Source of the DNA: Pseudoneobacillus sp052180215
Lineage (GTDB): Bacteria; Bacillota; Bacilli; Bacillales; Cytobacillaceae
Length of the DNA: 64,000 nt
Direction of reading: 5' to 3'
Assembly: GCF_052180215.1 (NCBI RefSeq)
Contig: NZ_CP197471.1
Span: forward strand, 2,204,001-2,268,000
The number at the start of each line of letters is the position of its first letter. The first letter of the stretch is position 1. This document shows, piece after piece, positions 32,658 to 41,766 of this stretch. The notes beneath the pieces are model-generated. The model was given only the letters and a program-made list of their open reading frames with translations. It searched no databases and was not told where the DNA came from. Both the position numbers and the translations under genes were made by a program.

Positions 32658-33341
32658 ATGAATATTTTAGAAATAAAGAATCTCTCTAAAGTCTATGGAA
32701 AAGGTGAAACGGCTGTTAAAGCTTTAGATGATGTTTCTTTTTCGGTAAAAAAAGGAGAATTCGTTGTCATTATCGGTCCGTCTGGATCTGGCAAATCAAC
32801 CTTACTGCATTTATTGGGTGGGGTAGACCGACCAACCAGCGGTCAAGTGTTAGTAAATCAAACGGATATTTATAATTTAAATGAGACACAGCTTGCAATC
32901 TTCAGACGAAGACAAATAGGTTTAATTTATCAATTTTATAACTTAATCCCGATTTTAACAGTAGAGGAAAATATCACCCTTCCGATGTTGTTGGATGAAC
33001 AGAAGGTGGATTCAAACCAATTTCATAAAGTGGTTGAAACATTAGGTTTATCCAATCGTTTAAAGCATTTGCCGAACCAGCTATCAGGAGGACAGCAGCA
33101 GCGTGTTTCCATTGGCAGAGCGATTATTAGTAATCCAGCCATCATGCTGGCGGATGAACCGACCGGGAATCTTGATACTAAAAACAGCAGTGAAATTATG
33201 GATCTGTTAAAAATGTTTAATAAAACCTATAAGCAAACACTCATTGTCATCACTCATGACGAACGCATTGCCTTACAAGCTGATCGTGTTATCGCGATTG
33301 AAGATGGAAAGCTTGTAAAGGATGAGGTGATTCGTCCATGA
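32658..33341 (+). CDS. ABC transporter ATP-binding protein (MacB/BceA type)
   Basis: 227 residues. Walker A 'G-P-S-G-S-G-K-S-T', Q-loop 'Y-Q-F-Y-N-L', signature 'L-S-G-G-Q-Q-Q-R-V-S-I', Walker B 'I-M-L-A-D-E-P-T-G-N-L-D', and switch 'V-I-T-H-D'. The 'Y-N-L-I-P-I-L-T-V-E-E-N' stretch is typical of ATPases paired with FtsX-type permeases. ATG 32658 has TGGAGG 8 nt upstream; the longer frame from 32571 crosses the promoter. It overlaps the permease by 4 nt. Confidence 0.92.
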   Translation: MNILEIKNLSKVYGKGETAVKALDDVSFSVKKGEFVVIIGPSGSGKSTLLHLLGGVDRPTSGQVLVNQTDIYNLNETQLAIFRRRQIGLIYQFYNLIPILTVEENITLPMLLDEQKVDSNQFHKVVETLGLSNRLKHLPNQLSGGQQQRVSIGRAIISNPAIMLADEPTGNLDTKNSSEIMDLLKMFNKTYKQTLIVITHDERIALQADRVIAIEDGKLVKDEVIRP

Positions 33342-35926
33342 ACATCATCAACAAACTGACGATCAGACATTTAAAAGAAAACAAAAAAAGAACACTCGTA
33401 ACGATTATCGGTGTCATTATATCGGTAGCAATGGTAACGGCAGTGGCCACTCTTGGCGTTTCCTTTTTAAATTTATTGATTAGACAAACGATATCAACAG
33501 ACGGTGAATGGCATGTTCAATATAAGAATGCTAGTCCCAATCAGATTGAACAGATTGAAAAAGACGAAGCAACGAAAGAACTAGTGATTTCAAGGAACCG
33601 CGGCTATGCCAGGTTAGAAGGTTCGAAAAATGATAACAAACCCTATCTATTTATAAAGGAATTTAACAAACAAGGGTTTAAGAATTTTCCCATTTCCTTA
33701 CTAGAAGGTCGCTTTCCTACCAAAGAAAATGAAGTTCTACTTTCTGAGGAGATTGCCAAAAACGCGAAAGAGCTGTACAAGATTGGCGATCAAATTTCGT
33801 TAGAAATCGGTTCTCGCCATTTTATCAAAGGTGATTCGAAAGAACTTACACAAAATGAATCCATACAATGGGATGGAGATAAGATAAACGAAACGATAAA
33901 GGATGGAAAAAACGCTTCCTTCACGATTGTTGGAATTATTGAACGTCCGAATTGGGAGCCAACCTGGTCTCCTGGGTACACGGTTCTTGGTTATGTGGAG
34001 AAAGGATTGTTAGGTGATACAGATCAAGCAGATGCCATCGTTGTGGTGAAAAAAATAAAAACCTCATTGTTTCAGCATGCTGAATCTTTAGCCCATCATC
34101 TTGGCATTGAGAAGATATATTTTAATGATAATTTGCTGCGTTTCTATGGGGTAACCGACAATGACAATTTGAGAACAACCTTATTTGGGTTAGCTGCTAT
34201 GATTATGGGAGTTATCATAATTGGTTCTATTGCTTTAATTTATAATGCTTTTGCCATTAGTGTTTCAGAACGAGCCAGACATTTAGGAATGCTTTCAAGT
34301 GTAGGCGCGACGAAAAAGCAAAAGCGTAATTCCGTTTTCTTTGAAGGATTCGTGATTGGAACCATTAGTATCCCAATTGGAATTGTATCAGGATTAGTTG
34401 GAATAGGAGTCACCTTTTGGGTTATCAATTCCTTTTTAGAAGATGCTCTCGGAACTTCTGAAAAATTAAAGTTGATTGTGACTCCCGTTTCGATTCTTAT
34501 ATCTTGTGTCATCTCGATTACTACCATATTTATTTCAACTTACTTGCCTGCTCGAAAAGCTTCACAGATAACCGCCATTGATGCCATACGTCAGACTCAA
34601 GATGTTAATTTGACCGGAAAAGCCGTCAAAACATCCAAGTTCATTCGGAAGCTATTTGGATTTGAAGCGGAAATAGGGTTAAAGAATTTAAAAAGAAATA
34701 AGCGAAGATATCAAGCTACCGTGTTTTCCTTGATTATTAGTATCGTCCTATTTTTATCTGTTTCCTTTTTTACCACAAATTTAAAGAAATCATTGGTGCT
34801 TTCACAAGATAACTTTAATTTTGATATCCAAGTTTATAGTGGTAAAGCTGAAAATGCAGAGGTATTCAAAAGCTTTTCCAATCTTCAAAATGTCACCAAT
34901 AACTCTGTTGTGAAAAGAATCAATCTCACTACATGGCTAGATGAATCAATGATTTCAAAGGAATTAAAGGAGAATTTAGCTCAAGATAGAAGCATTTTGA
35001 AGGATGGGAAGTATCCTTATATGGTCATCCTGAATGGATTAGATCAAGAGAGCTTTGCTGATTATGCCCAAAATGTAGGAGTTAATTGGGGAGAAATAAA
35101 AGATTCTAAGATTCCATCTGCCATTGTTATCGACCAGATTTCTTATGACGATTATGTAAACAATAAGGTCATTGAGACGAAATCCATTCATACAAAACCT
35201 GGTCAAGTCATTGATTTATTTTCATTAAATACAGAAAATGGTGAAGAAGAATTTTTTAGTAAAATAAAGATAGGAGCCCTAACTGAAAAAATTCCGGTAG
35301 GCGAATACCAGGGAGGACCAGCCCGTTTAGATATTATTGTTCCTGAGGAAACCATAAATTCCATCATCACAAAGGATTTATACAGTCAAATCCAATCCAT
35401 GGCGTATTTGAATTCATCCGACCCGATGGAAACACAAGAGGCACTTGAGGATGTAAAAACAACAGATATGCATATTTATAATATCTACCAATCCCGACAG
35501 CAGGAACAACAAATCGTCATGCTAATGTCTATCTTTACCTATGGGTTTATTGTATTAATAACCTTGATTTCGATGGCAAATATTTTCAATACCATTTCAA
35601 CAAGCATTTCCCTGCGAAAACGTGAATTTGCCATGTTAAAATCAGTCGGCATGACACCAAAAAGCTTTCAAAAAATGATTCATTATGAAAGCATCTTCTA
35701 TGGTTTAAAGGCACTTTTATATGGGATTCCAATTAGCATAGGGGTTATGGCACTCATCTATCGTGCGCTAATAAACACATTTGATTATGGTTTCACTCTG
35801 CCATGGTTAAGTATTTTCTATGTGATTTTAGCCATTTTTATCATTGTCGGCTCAGCGATGATTTACTCCATGAGTAAGGTGAAAAAGGAAAATATCATTG
35901 ATGTATTAAAGCAGGAGAGTATTTAA
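33338..35926 (+). CDS. FtsX-type ABC transporter permease with two extracellular domains
   Basis: 862 residues and eight predicted helices. Helix 1 (about 18-40) is followed by a large outside domain (45-275), helices 2-4 (FtsX core), helix 5 (about 462-482), a second outside domain (485-722) and helices 6-8 (second FtsX core). Each half has the same one-plus-three helix plan. This is the mechanotransmission type of ABC protein. BceB permeases are about 650 residues with ten helices and one outside domain, so this locus combines a BceS-like kinase with a different transporter class. It likely exports or removes a membrane-active compound. Confidence 0.85.
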   Translation: MNIINKLTIRHLKENKKRTLVTIIGVIISVAMVTAVATLGVSFLNLLIRQTISTDGEWHVQYKNASPNQIEQIEKDEATKELVISRNRGYARLEGSKNDNKPYLFIKEFNKQGFKNFPISLLEGRFPTKENEVLLSEEIAKNAKELYKIGDQISLEIGSRHFIKGDSKELTQNESIQWDGDKINETIKDGKNASFTIVGIIERPNWEPTWSPGYTVLGYVEKGLLGDTDQADAIVVVKKIKTSLFQHAESLAHHLGIEKIYFNDNLLRFYGVTDNDNLRTTLFGLAAMIMGVIIIGSIALIYNAFAISVSERARHLGMLSSVGATKKQKRNSVFFEGFVIGTISIPIGIVSGLVGIGVTFWVINSFLEDALGTSEKLKLIVTPVSILISCVISITTIFISTYLPARKASQITAIDAIRQTQDVNLTGKAVKTSKFIRKLFGFEAEIGLKNLKRNKRRYQATVFSLIISIVLFLSVSFFTTNLKKSLVLSQDNFNFDIQVYSGKAENAEVFKSFSNLQNVTNNSVVKRINLTTWLDESMISKELKENLAQDRSILKDGKYPYMVILNGLDQESFADYAQNVGVNWGEIKDSKIPSAIVIDQISYDDYVNNKVIETKSIHTKPGQVIDLFSLNTENGEEEFFSKIKIGALTEKIPVGEYQGGPARLDIIVPEETINSIITKDLYSQIQSMAYLNSSDPMETQEALEDVKTTDMHIYNIYQSRQQEQQIVMLMSIFTYGFIVLITLISMANIFNTISTSISLRKREFAMLKSVGMTPKSFQKMIHYESIFYGLKALLYGIPISIGVMALIYRALINTFDYGFTLPWLSIFYVILAIFIIVGSAMIYSMSKVKKENIIDVLKQESI

Positions 35927-35935
35927 ATATCTACG

Positions 35936-35971
35936 AAAAGAGATGAAATTCTAGTTGATTTCATCTTTTTT
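35936..35971 (+). terminator. Intrinsic terminator after ABC permease
   Basis: AAAAGAGATGAAAT pairs with ATTTCATCTTTTTT. Confidence 0.9.
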
Positions 35972-36048
35972 CATTTGGTGAAAAGAAGGAATTTCCTTTT
36001 AAAATAGAGAAATAGGATTACATATAAAAGAATGAGAGGATTTATATC

Positions 36049-36558
36049 ATGACGAAAAGTATTATGGATTATCCATCACTTGAAACAGATCGACTAAACC
36101 TTCAAATATTAAATTTGGAAGATGCCAAAGCCGTTTTTACACATTTTTCCGACCCGGATGTTACAGAGTTTATGGATATTAATCCATGTAAAAATATAGA
36201 AGAAGCTGAAGAAATTATTAACTTTCATCTCCAGGATACAGGATGCAGATGGGGAGTATTTGCTAAAGACAGTTCTGAGTTAATGGGAACACTCGGCTAT
36301 CACTATATCAGAAGAACAACTGATGAATTCATTGCCGAAATTGGATTTGATTTAGCAAAGAGATACTGGGGTAAAGGGATTATGTCTGAAGCAATAAGAG
36401 AAGTAATAGCCTATGGATTTAATCAAATGGGACTTACCAAGATAGATGCAACCGTAGAACCAGAAAACCAGAGGTCTATTCAATTAATGACGAAATTAGG
36501 ATTTACTAGAGAAGAAGAACTACAAGATAACTTAATCTATTTTTATTTAAAGAAATAG
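36049..36558 (+). CDS. GNAT acetyltransferase, RimJ/RimL type
   Basis: 169 residues. 'L-E-T-D-R-L-N-L-Q-I-L' is the typical RimL-type opening. 'I-G-F-D-L-A-K-R-Y-W-G-K-G-I-M-S-E-A' is the acetyl-CoA loop, and 'T-V-E-P-E-N-Q-R-S-I-Q-L-M-T-K-L-G-F' the C-terminal signature. It acetylates an N-terminal amine of a protein or an amino compound. GAGAGG precedes ATG 36049. Monocistronic. Confidence 0.9.
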   Translation: MTKSIMDYPSLETDRLNLQILNLEDAKAVFTHFSDPDVTEFMDINPCKNIEEAEEIINFHLQDTGCRWGVFAKDSSELMGTLGYHYIRRTTDEFIAEIGFDLAKRYWGKGIMSEAIREVIAYGFNQMGLTKIDATVEPENQRSIQLMTKLGFTREEELQDNLIYFYLKK

Positions 36559-36583
36559 CAACATTATAAAATACTTATCATCT

Positions 36584-36613
36584 AAAAAAGGTCACCGTAG
36601 AACACGGTGACCC
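36584..36613 (-). terminator. Intrinsic terminator for the YeiH-like gene
   Basis: GGTCACCGT pairs with ACGGTGACC; on the minus strand it is followed by six T's. Confidence 0.85.
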
Positions 36614-36620
36614 ATTTCTT

Positions 36621-37673
36621 TTAAAAAAGTAATTTAACCAAAAATAGACTAACAGTACCCATAATACAAGACGAGATTAACCCAACAAGGAGCGGTCGAA
36701 TCCCAACCGCTTTGATTTTTTTAAAATCAGTTCCTAATCCAACGCTTGCCATCACCATTAAGATGATAAACTTAGCCACATCTGAAGAAATATGAACAAA
36801 GGTTGTTGGTAAAGGAAAAATGGTATTTAAAGCGGCGGCCCCTGCAAAAATTAAAATGAAAAAAGGGAAGACTTTACTTATTTTCAGCTTACTTTTATTC
36901 GAATCTACCTTACTATTTTTCATAGAAATATAGATGGATAAAATGATGGACACAGGAACAAGCATTAATGTTCGAATTAATTTCACGACAACAGAGGTAT
37001 CCCCAGCAGGACCGCTATAGCTATATCCGGCAGCCACAACAGAAGAGGTATCATGAATAGCGGTTCCTGCCCAAACACCAAACTGATGATCTGGCATAGA
37101 TAAAACATGACCTATAAACGGATAAATCAGGACAGCTAATACGTTAAAAGCAAAGATGGTGTTGACGGCATAAACGATATCCTCATCTGTTGCTTTGATA
37201 ATCGGCCCAGAAGTAGCGATCGCCGTGGCTCCACATATCCCCGTTCCTAAACTGATTAATAACGGAATATTGCCCTCTAATTTAAACAATCTTCCAATAA
37301 AGTAGGTTAAAAAGATCCCAGCAATTACGGCAACGAGTATGATGGTAATCGCATTCAGACCAACCTTAAATATTTGAGTAAAACTAAAGCTGAACCCCAG
37401 TAAAATAATCGCTAGTTTTAGTAATTTTTTCAGCGTATAGCTAATGCCATCCAAGAATATTTGAGGAACCCCTAAAAATTGTCTAATCAGAATTCCGAGA
37501 ATAATAGCCATGACAGCTCCACCAATTAATGGAAAATCTTCCCCTAAGGAATTGGCTATAAAACCAATTACCATTACAAATACAATCCCAGGAATATTTT
37601 TCGAAAAAAAGGAATTTGTCTGGAGTGAAAATCTAGGTGCTTCCTTTTTGGAACTTTCAAGCAGGCTTTTCAT
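36621..37673 (-). CDS. YeiH-family putative sulfate exporter (UPF0324)
   Basis: 350 residues with about ten helices. Family marks are 'G-I-L-I-R-Q-F-L-G', 'L-G-T-G-I-C-G-A-T-A-I-A-T-S-G-P', 'W-A-G-T-A-I-H-D-T-S-S-V-V-A-A-G' and 'V-G-L-G-T-D-F'. The family is annotated as anion or sulfate exporters, with weak direct evidence. AGGAGG-type purines lie upstream of ATG 37673. Its position beside a TauE-like gene and the sulfonate ABC genes supports a role in sulfur handling. Confidence 0.85.
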   Translation of the reverse strand: MKSLLESSKKEAPRFSLQTNSFFSKNIPGIVFVMVIGFIANSLGEDFPLIGGAVMAIILGILIRQFLGVPQIFLDGISYTLKKLLKLAIILLGFSFSFTQIFKVGLNAITIILVAVIAGIFLTYFIGRLFKLEGNIPLLISLGTGICGATAIATSGPIIKATDEDIVYAVNTIFAFNVLAVLIYPFIGHVLSMPDHQFGVWAGTAIHDTSSVVAAGYSYSGPAGDTSVVVKLIRTLMLVPVSIILSIYISMKNSKVDSNKSKLKISKVFPFFILIFAGAAALNTIFPLPTTFVHISSDVAKFIILMVMASVGLGTDFKKIKAVGIRPLLVGLISSCIMGTVSLFLVKLLF

Positions 37674-37882
37674 GTAAAACCTCCCATATTTTTAATTGTT
37701 GATAAAACTTATCGGTTAACCTTCATTTTAAAATCCGTTTTCTATACTAACACTAACTATTTCATTTTGACTAGTATTAAAATTACTATTATGTCTATTT
37801 AAAGTTCATATAAATTTTTATCGCTATCTTGCTTGCTTCTATTTAGACTTATAGAATAAATAGAGTAGGAGGATAAAATACC

Positions 37883-38068
37883 ATGTCAGTAGGAATGATG
37901 ATACTAATCTATGCCTTTGTGATGTTTTTATTTTGGTTGGGCTTTTCTTATATGTACAAGGTTCTTTATAATGAGCGAAAAATTATTTGTTATTCATGTA
38001 AGAAAAAAGTAAGAGACAGTGGTGGTAGAAGATGTTCCAAATGCGGTGGGATGCTTTACGAAGACTAA
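37883..38068 (+). CDS. Small membrane protein with zinc-ribbon tail
   Basis: 61 residues. One membrane helix (about 4-24) is followed by 'C-Y-S-C-K-K-K' and 'C-S-K-C-G-G', two C-x-x-C knuckles of a zinc ribbon, facing the cytosol. TAGGAGG is 11 nt before ATG 37883. It is divergent from YeiH and 45 nt upstream of the TauE-like gene, so it is probably co-transcribed with it. Role unknown. Confidence 0.7.
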   Translation: MSVGMMILIYAFVMFLFWLGFSYMYKVLYNERKIICYSCKKKVRDSGGRRCSKCGGMLYED

Positions 38069-38113
38069 ATTTGATTTCTAACATAGAACTTACATGAAAA
38101 AAAGGATGATTTG

Positions 38114-38881
38114 ATGCCGTTTGATTTAGATCCGTCAATATTAATGATATTAGTTGTTTTTGGCTTCTTAGCTGCATTTATTGATTCGGTTGTCGGTGGC
38201 GGCGGATTAATTGCTTTGCCGGCTTTACTTTTTACAGGTCTTTCCCCAGCTTCAGCGGTTGCAACCAATAAACTCGCAGGAACGATGGGCTCCCTAACAA
38301 GTACGATTATGTTTTATCGTTCTGGTAAGCTTGATATAAAATCGGTGTATAAGCTGTTTCCACTAACTTTTATTGGCTCGATGATTGGGGCATGGATCGT
38401 CCATTTAATGAATCCTGAAGTCCTTAAGCCTTTAATGCTTGTCATGCTCGCTGGTGTAGCGGTTTACACCATTTTCAAAAAAAATTGGGGCACGATTTCG
38501 GTTAAAAAAGAATTATCGATTTATCACATGATTTTATTTGTCGTTTTAATCTTTACGATTGGTTTTTATGATGGATTTATTGGTCCAGGTACAGGTTCCT
38601 TTTTAATCTTTGCTTTTTTAATGCTTGGTTTTGATTTCTTAAAAGCAGCTGGTAATGCAAAGTTTTTAAACTTCGGAAGCAATGTTGCAGCTTTATTGAT
38701 GTTCATGTATTTAGGACAAATCAATTATGCATACGGTTTGCCAATGGGACTTGCCCAGTTGGCAGGAGCAATAGTGGGCTCCAAATTTGCCATCAAACAA
38801 GGGACAGGCTATGTTCGAGCACTATTCATACTAGTTACTTTTTTATTATTAGCTAAAAACACTTATGATTATTTTCATTAA
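38114..38881 (+). CDS. TauE/SafE family anion exporter
   Basis: 255 residues, eight helices. 'F-I-D-S-V-V-G-G-G-G-L-I-A-L-P-A-L' and 'A-T-N-K-L-A-G-T-M-G-S' in the first half, and 'Y-D-G-F-I-G-P-G-T-G-S-F' and 'A-A-G-N-A-K-F-L-N-F-G-S-N' in the second, are the duplicated TauE signatures. Members export sulfite or sulfoacetate. The start is ATG 38114, preceded by AAAGGATG; a TTG just before is less likely. The neighbouring sulfur genes fit this role. Confidence 0.9.
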   Translation: MPFDLDPSILMILVVFGFLAAFIDSVVGGGGLIALPALLFTGLSPASAVATNKLAGTMGSLTSTIMFYRSGKLDIKSVYKLFPLTFIGSMIGAWIVHLMNPEVLKPLMLVMLAGVAVYTIFKKNWGTISVKKELSIYHMILFVVLIFTIGFYDGFIGPGTGSFLIFAFLMLGFDFLKAAGNAKFLNFGSNVAALLMFMYLGQINYAYGLPMGLAQLAGAIVGSKFAIKQGTGYVRALFILVTFLLLAKNTYDYFH

Positions 38882-38890
38882 TAAATTCAG

Positions 38891-38920
38891 CATCTATTTC
38901 TAAGAAATAGGTGTTTTTTT
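38891..38920 (+). terminator. Intrinsic terminator after TauE-like gene
   Basis: CATCTATTTCT pairs with AGAAATAGGTG, followed by seven T's. Confidence 0.85.
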
Positions 38921-38941
38921 ATTTCGCCATTAAAAGTCACA

Positions 38942-39013
38942 AATTCCGATAAAAATAGTTGACATTAGCCTAAACCATTATATAATAAACTAAGTGATTT
39001 AATTCCGATTAAA
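38942..39013 (+). promoter_or_regulatory. Sigma-A promoter flanked by two AATTCCGAT repeats
   Basis: TTGACA (38959-38964) and TATAAT (38981-38986), 16 bp apart, are both consensus. AATTCCGATAAA begins at 38942, upstream of -35, and AATTCCGATTAAA at 39001, just after the start of transcription. A direct repeat flanking a strong promoter suggests repression. The AATTCC core resembles sites of the cysteine regulator CymR, which is inference. Confidence 0.65.
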
Positions 39014-39045
39014 CTAATGTGAATTATACGAAAAGCGGTGATGAT

Positions 39046-39831
39046 ATGTTCTTACAAATGAAAAACATAAATAAACAATTTACCAATCAAAAACAAACCA
39101 GTGATGTTCTTAAACATATTGATTTAGATATTAAAGAAGGGGAGTTTGTTTGCATTTTAGGCCCATCAGGCTGTGGAAAATCTACCTTATTATCCATTGT
39201 GGCAGGATTAACAAAACCGACAAGCGGTGAGGTGCTGCTAAATGGAAATCCGATTAAAAAACCCGGAAAAGACCGAGGAATGGTTTTTCAACAAGCCGCA
39301 TTGTTTCCATGGATGACAGTAGAAGAAAATGTCATGTTTCCATTAAGAAAAGAAATGAAAAAAAGTGAAGCAAGAGAATTGGCTCATCACTATTTACAGA
39401 TGGTTCAGCTAAGTAATTATACCAAGCATTCTCCACATGAGTTATCCGGCGGGATGCAACAGCGTGTCGCCATTGCGAGAGCCCTTTCGATGAATCCGAA
39501 GGTATTACTTATGGATGAACCATTTGGCGCCCTTGACGAACAAACACGCTCAAGGCTTCATCATGAGTTAGAAAAGATCTGGTTGGAAACGAAAAAGACC
39601 ATTTTATTTGTTACGCATAGTATTAGTGAGTCCATTAAGTTATCTGACAGAATTATCGTGATGGGAACAAGACCAGGAGTCGTACTTGAAGATATTCAAG
39701 TAAAGATTCCTAGACCACGTGCCTCACATCCACAAGCGGTTGCAAAATTGGAAGAAAAAATTATGGGCTTACTACAACTAGAAATTGATAAAGTCGTGAA
39801 AGAGGAATTAGCTTATGCAGCGAACAATTAA
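39046..39831 (+). CDS. ssuB: ABC transporter ATP-binding protein, SsuB/TauB type
   Basis: 261 residues. Walker A 'G-P-S-G-C-G-K-S-T', Q-loop 'V-F-Q-Q-A-A-L-F-P-W', signature 'L-S-G-G-M-Q-Q-R-V-A-I-A', and Walker B 'L-L-M-D-E-P-F-G-A-L-D'. This combination is that of nitrate/sulfonate/taurine importers. It energises uptake with the next two products. The start ATG 39046 follows GGTGAT; a GTG at 39019 is possible but has no site. It overlaps the permease by 17 nt. Sulfonate versus taurine or thiosulfate cannot be told apart. Confidence 0.85.
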   Translation: MFLQMKNINKQFTNQKQTSDVLKHIDLDIKEGEFVCILGPSGCGKSTLLSIVAGLTKPTSGEVLLNGNPIKKPGKDRGMVFQQAALFPWMTVEENVMFPLRKEMKKSEARELAHHYLQMVQLSNYTKHSPHELSGGMQQRVAIARALSMNPKVLLMDEPFGALDEQTRSRLHHELEKIWLETKKTILFVTHSISESIKLSDRIIVMGTRPGVVLEDIQVKIPRPRASHPQAVAKLEEKIMGLLQLEIDKVVKEELAYAANN

Positions 39832-40576
39832 ACGAATTATATTCTTTGCACTTTTGCTTGTGATTTGGCAAATGGTTGTAAGAGGATTAGATATTTCATC
39901 CGCACTGATGCCAGCACCAACAGACGTATCCAACGCACTAGTCCAAGGATTTTCAGATAAAACATTAATTTATGATATTTTGGCAAGTTTTAGAAGATTA
40001 GCGATTGGTTTAAGTATTGCGATTGTGATTGGAATTGGTTTAGGAATTCTTTTAGCCAAAAATAAAACAGCCGACGAAACATTAGGCACCTTAATATTAG
40101 CCCTACAAAGTGTACCAAGTATTGTTTGGCTGCCAATTGCCATCATGTGGTTTGGTCTAAATGAAAGCTCCGTTATTTTTATTGTTATATTGGGGGCCAC
40201 TCTTGTTATGACCATCAATATGAGAATTGGAATTAAGAATGTACCGCCGCTTTACATTAAAGCAGCACAAACGATGGGTTCTAGAGGAATTGATATGTTT
40301 ACAAAGGTGATTTTCCCAGCATCCATCCCATACGCGGTAACTGGCGTGAGACTTGGTTGGGCTTTTGCATGGCGCGCATTAATGGCAGGGGAGATTTTAA
40401 GTACGGGACCTGGATTAGGTTACACACTTAAGTATGCCTCAGACTTCGGAAACATGAGTATGGTAATTGGCATCATGATCATTATTGGTGTCATCGGCAC
40501 CATTGTAGATATTATTTTCTTCCAACGAATTGAACAAAATGTTATTCGTCGTTGGGGATTAGAAACAAGTAACTAA
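39815..40576 (+). CDS. ssuC: ABC transporter permease, SsuC/TauC type
   Basis: 253 residues with six helices. The EAA loop is 'I-K-A-A-Q-T-M-G-S-R-G-I-D-M-F-T-K-V-I-F-P-A-S-I-P'. 'G-W-A-F-A-W-R-A-L-M-A-G-E' is diagnostic of SsuC/TauC permeases. The gene starts within the ATPase gene, so the two are translationally coupled. It forms the membrane channel of the importer. Confidence 0.88.
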   Translation: MQRTIKRIIFFALLLVIWQMVVRGLDISSALMPAPTDVSNALVQGFSDKTLIYDILASFRRLAIGLSIAIVIGIGLGILLAKNKTADETLGTLILALQSVPSIVWLPIAIMWFGLNESSVIFIVILGATLVMTINMRIGIKNVPPLYIKAAQTMGSRGIDMFTKVIFPASIPYAVTGVRLGWAFAWRALMAGEILSTGPGLGYTLKYASDFGNMSMVIGIMIIIGVIGTIVDIIFFQRIEQNVIRRWGLETSN

Positions 40577-40588
40577 GGGGGAAGACAC

Positions 40589-41599
40589 ATGAATAAGAAA
40601 ACAAAAATTTTAGGGGCATCATTTTTACTAAGTATGGGATTATTAGCAGGTTGCGGCACAGATAGCACAAATGGCAGCGCTGGTTCTGATAAAGCTGAAA
40701 AAACGGTTGTAATTGGTTATTTCCCAAATATTGATCATGCTCCAGCGATGGTTGCAAAAGAAAAAGGCTATTATGAAAAGGAATTAGGTTCAGATGTTCA
40801 TATAGAATACAAAACATTCCCAGATGGCGGTGCTTTTATGACAGCACTAAAAACGGGTGATATTGATGCAGGTTTAGTTGGACCAGGTCCGGTTATGAAC
40901 AACTTTACAAACGGTGCTGATGTCAAAATTATTGCTGGTGCTTCATCAGGTGGGACTGCGATTGTTGCTAGCAAGAAGAGTGGGATCGATTCCATTGAAG
41001 ATTTCGGTGGAAAAACGTTTATCACTCCTGGTGTAGGATGTACACATGATGTTCAAATGGAAACTTTTTTACAAGAATACGGTGTGACTTCTGCAAGAAT
41101 TGGCGGTTCATTAAAGCATGTAACAGGAAATCCCGCTCAATACGCAAGCATGTTTGAATCAGGCAAAGTTGATTTAGCTGCTGTTCCAGAGCCATGGGCT
41201 TCTCAGTTAGTAAAAGACGTTGGCGCAAAAATTATTGTTGATAGCAACGAAATCGCTTATGGTAAAACATTACCAAATACGATTTTAGTTTCTAGCGGTA
41301 AAAAAATCGAAAAGAACAAAGATGTGATTGCTAAAATTGTAAAAGCTCAAGAAGAAGCCATCGCATTCATCAAACAAAATCCAGAAGAAGCGAAAGAAAT
41401 TACGATTAAGAGTATTAAAGAAATCACCAAACAAGACCTAGACAAAGACGTAGTAGATACTGCTTGGACACATATCCGCTTTACAGATGAAGTCAATCAA
41501 GATGTTATTCAACAGTTCGCTGACTCTTCTTTTGATCTTCACTTCTTAAAAGAAAAGCCAGACTTTGCTTCTTTAATTGATACTCAATTTATTAACTAA
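40589..41599 (+). CDS. ssuA: Aliphatic sulfonate-type ABC substrate-binding lipoprotein
   Basis: 336 residues. A signal peptide with lipobox 'L-L-A-G-C' puts the lipid anchor on Cys22. The mature protein begins with a Ser/Gly-rich linker and 'V-V-I-G-Y-F-P-N-I-D-H-A-P-A', as in NMT1/SsuA-like proteins. 'L-V-G-P-G-P-V-M-N' and 'A-A-V-P-E-P-W-A-S' line the binding cleft. It presents the ligand to the permease outside the membrane. GGGGG is 8 nt upstream. Family ligands include sulfonates, nitrate and pyrimidine precursors; the sulfur neighbours favour a sulfur compound. Confidence 0.85.
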   Translation: MNKKTKILGASFLLSMGLLAGCGTDSTNGSAGSDKAEKTVVIGYFPNIDHAPAMVAKEKGYYEKELGSDVHIEYKTFPDGGAFMTALKTGDIDAGLVGPGPVMNNFTNGADVKIIAGASSGGTAIVASKKSGIDSIEDFGGKTFITPGVGCTHDVQMETFLQEYGVTSARIGGSLKHVTGNPAQYASMFESGKVDLAAVPEPWASQLVKDVGAKIIVDSNEIAYGKTLPNTILVSSGKKIEKNKDVIAKIVKAQEEAIAFIKQNPEEAKEITIKSIKEITKQDLDKDVVDTAWTHIRFTDEVNQDVIQQFADSSFDLHFLKEKPDFASLIDTQFIN

Positions 41600-41605
41600 T
41601 CGATT

Positions 41606-41650
41606 GGGAGGGGTGCTAAGGAGCAAAATCTTAGCATCCTCTTCCTTTTT
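41606..41650 (+). terminator. Intrinsic terminator after ABC importer operon
   Basis: GAGGGGTGCTAAG pairs with CTTAGCATCCTC, followed by a T-rich tract. It separates the operon from the cysteine synthase gene, though readthrough is plausible. Confidence 0.8.
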
Positions 41651-41766
41651 GTTGGATAATGAACCGCTTTTTATGGTGATATTAAGATGTAACTTAAACA
41701 GTAAAATTGCATTTTTCTATAAAAGAATCAATAATAAAGATATTACAAATCTAGAGGTGACAAAAA

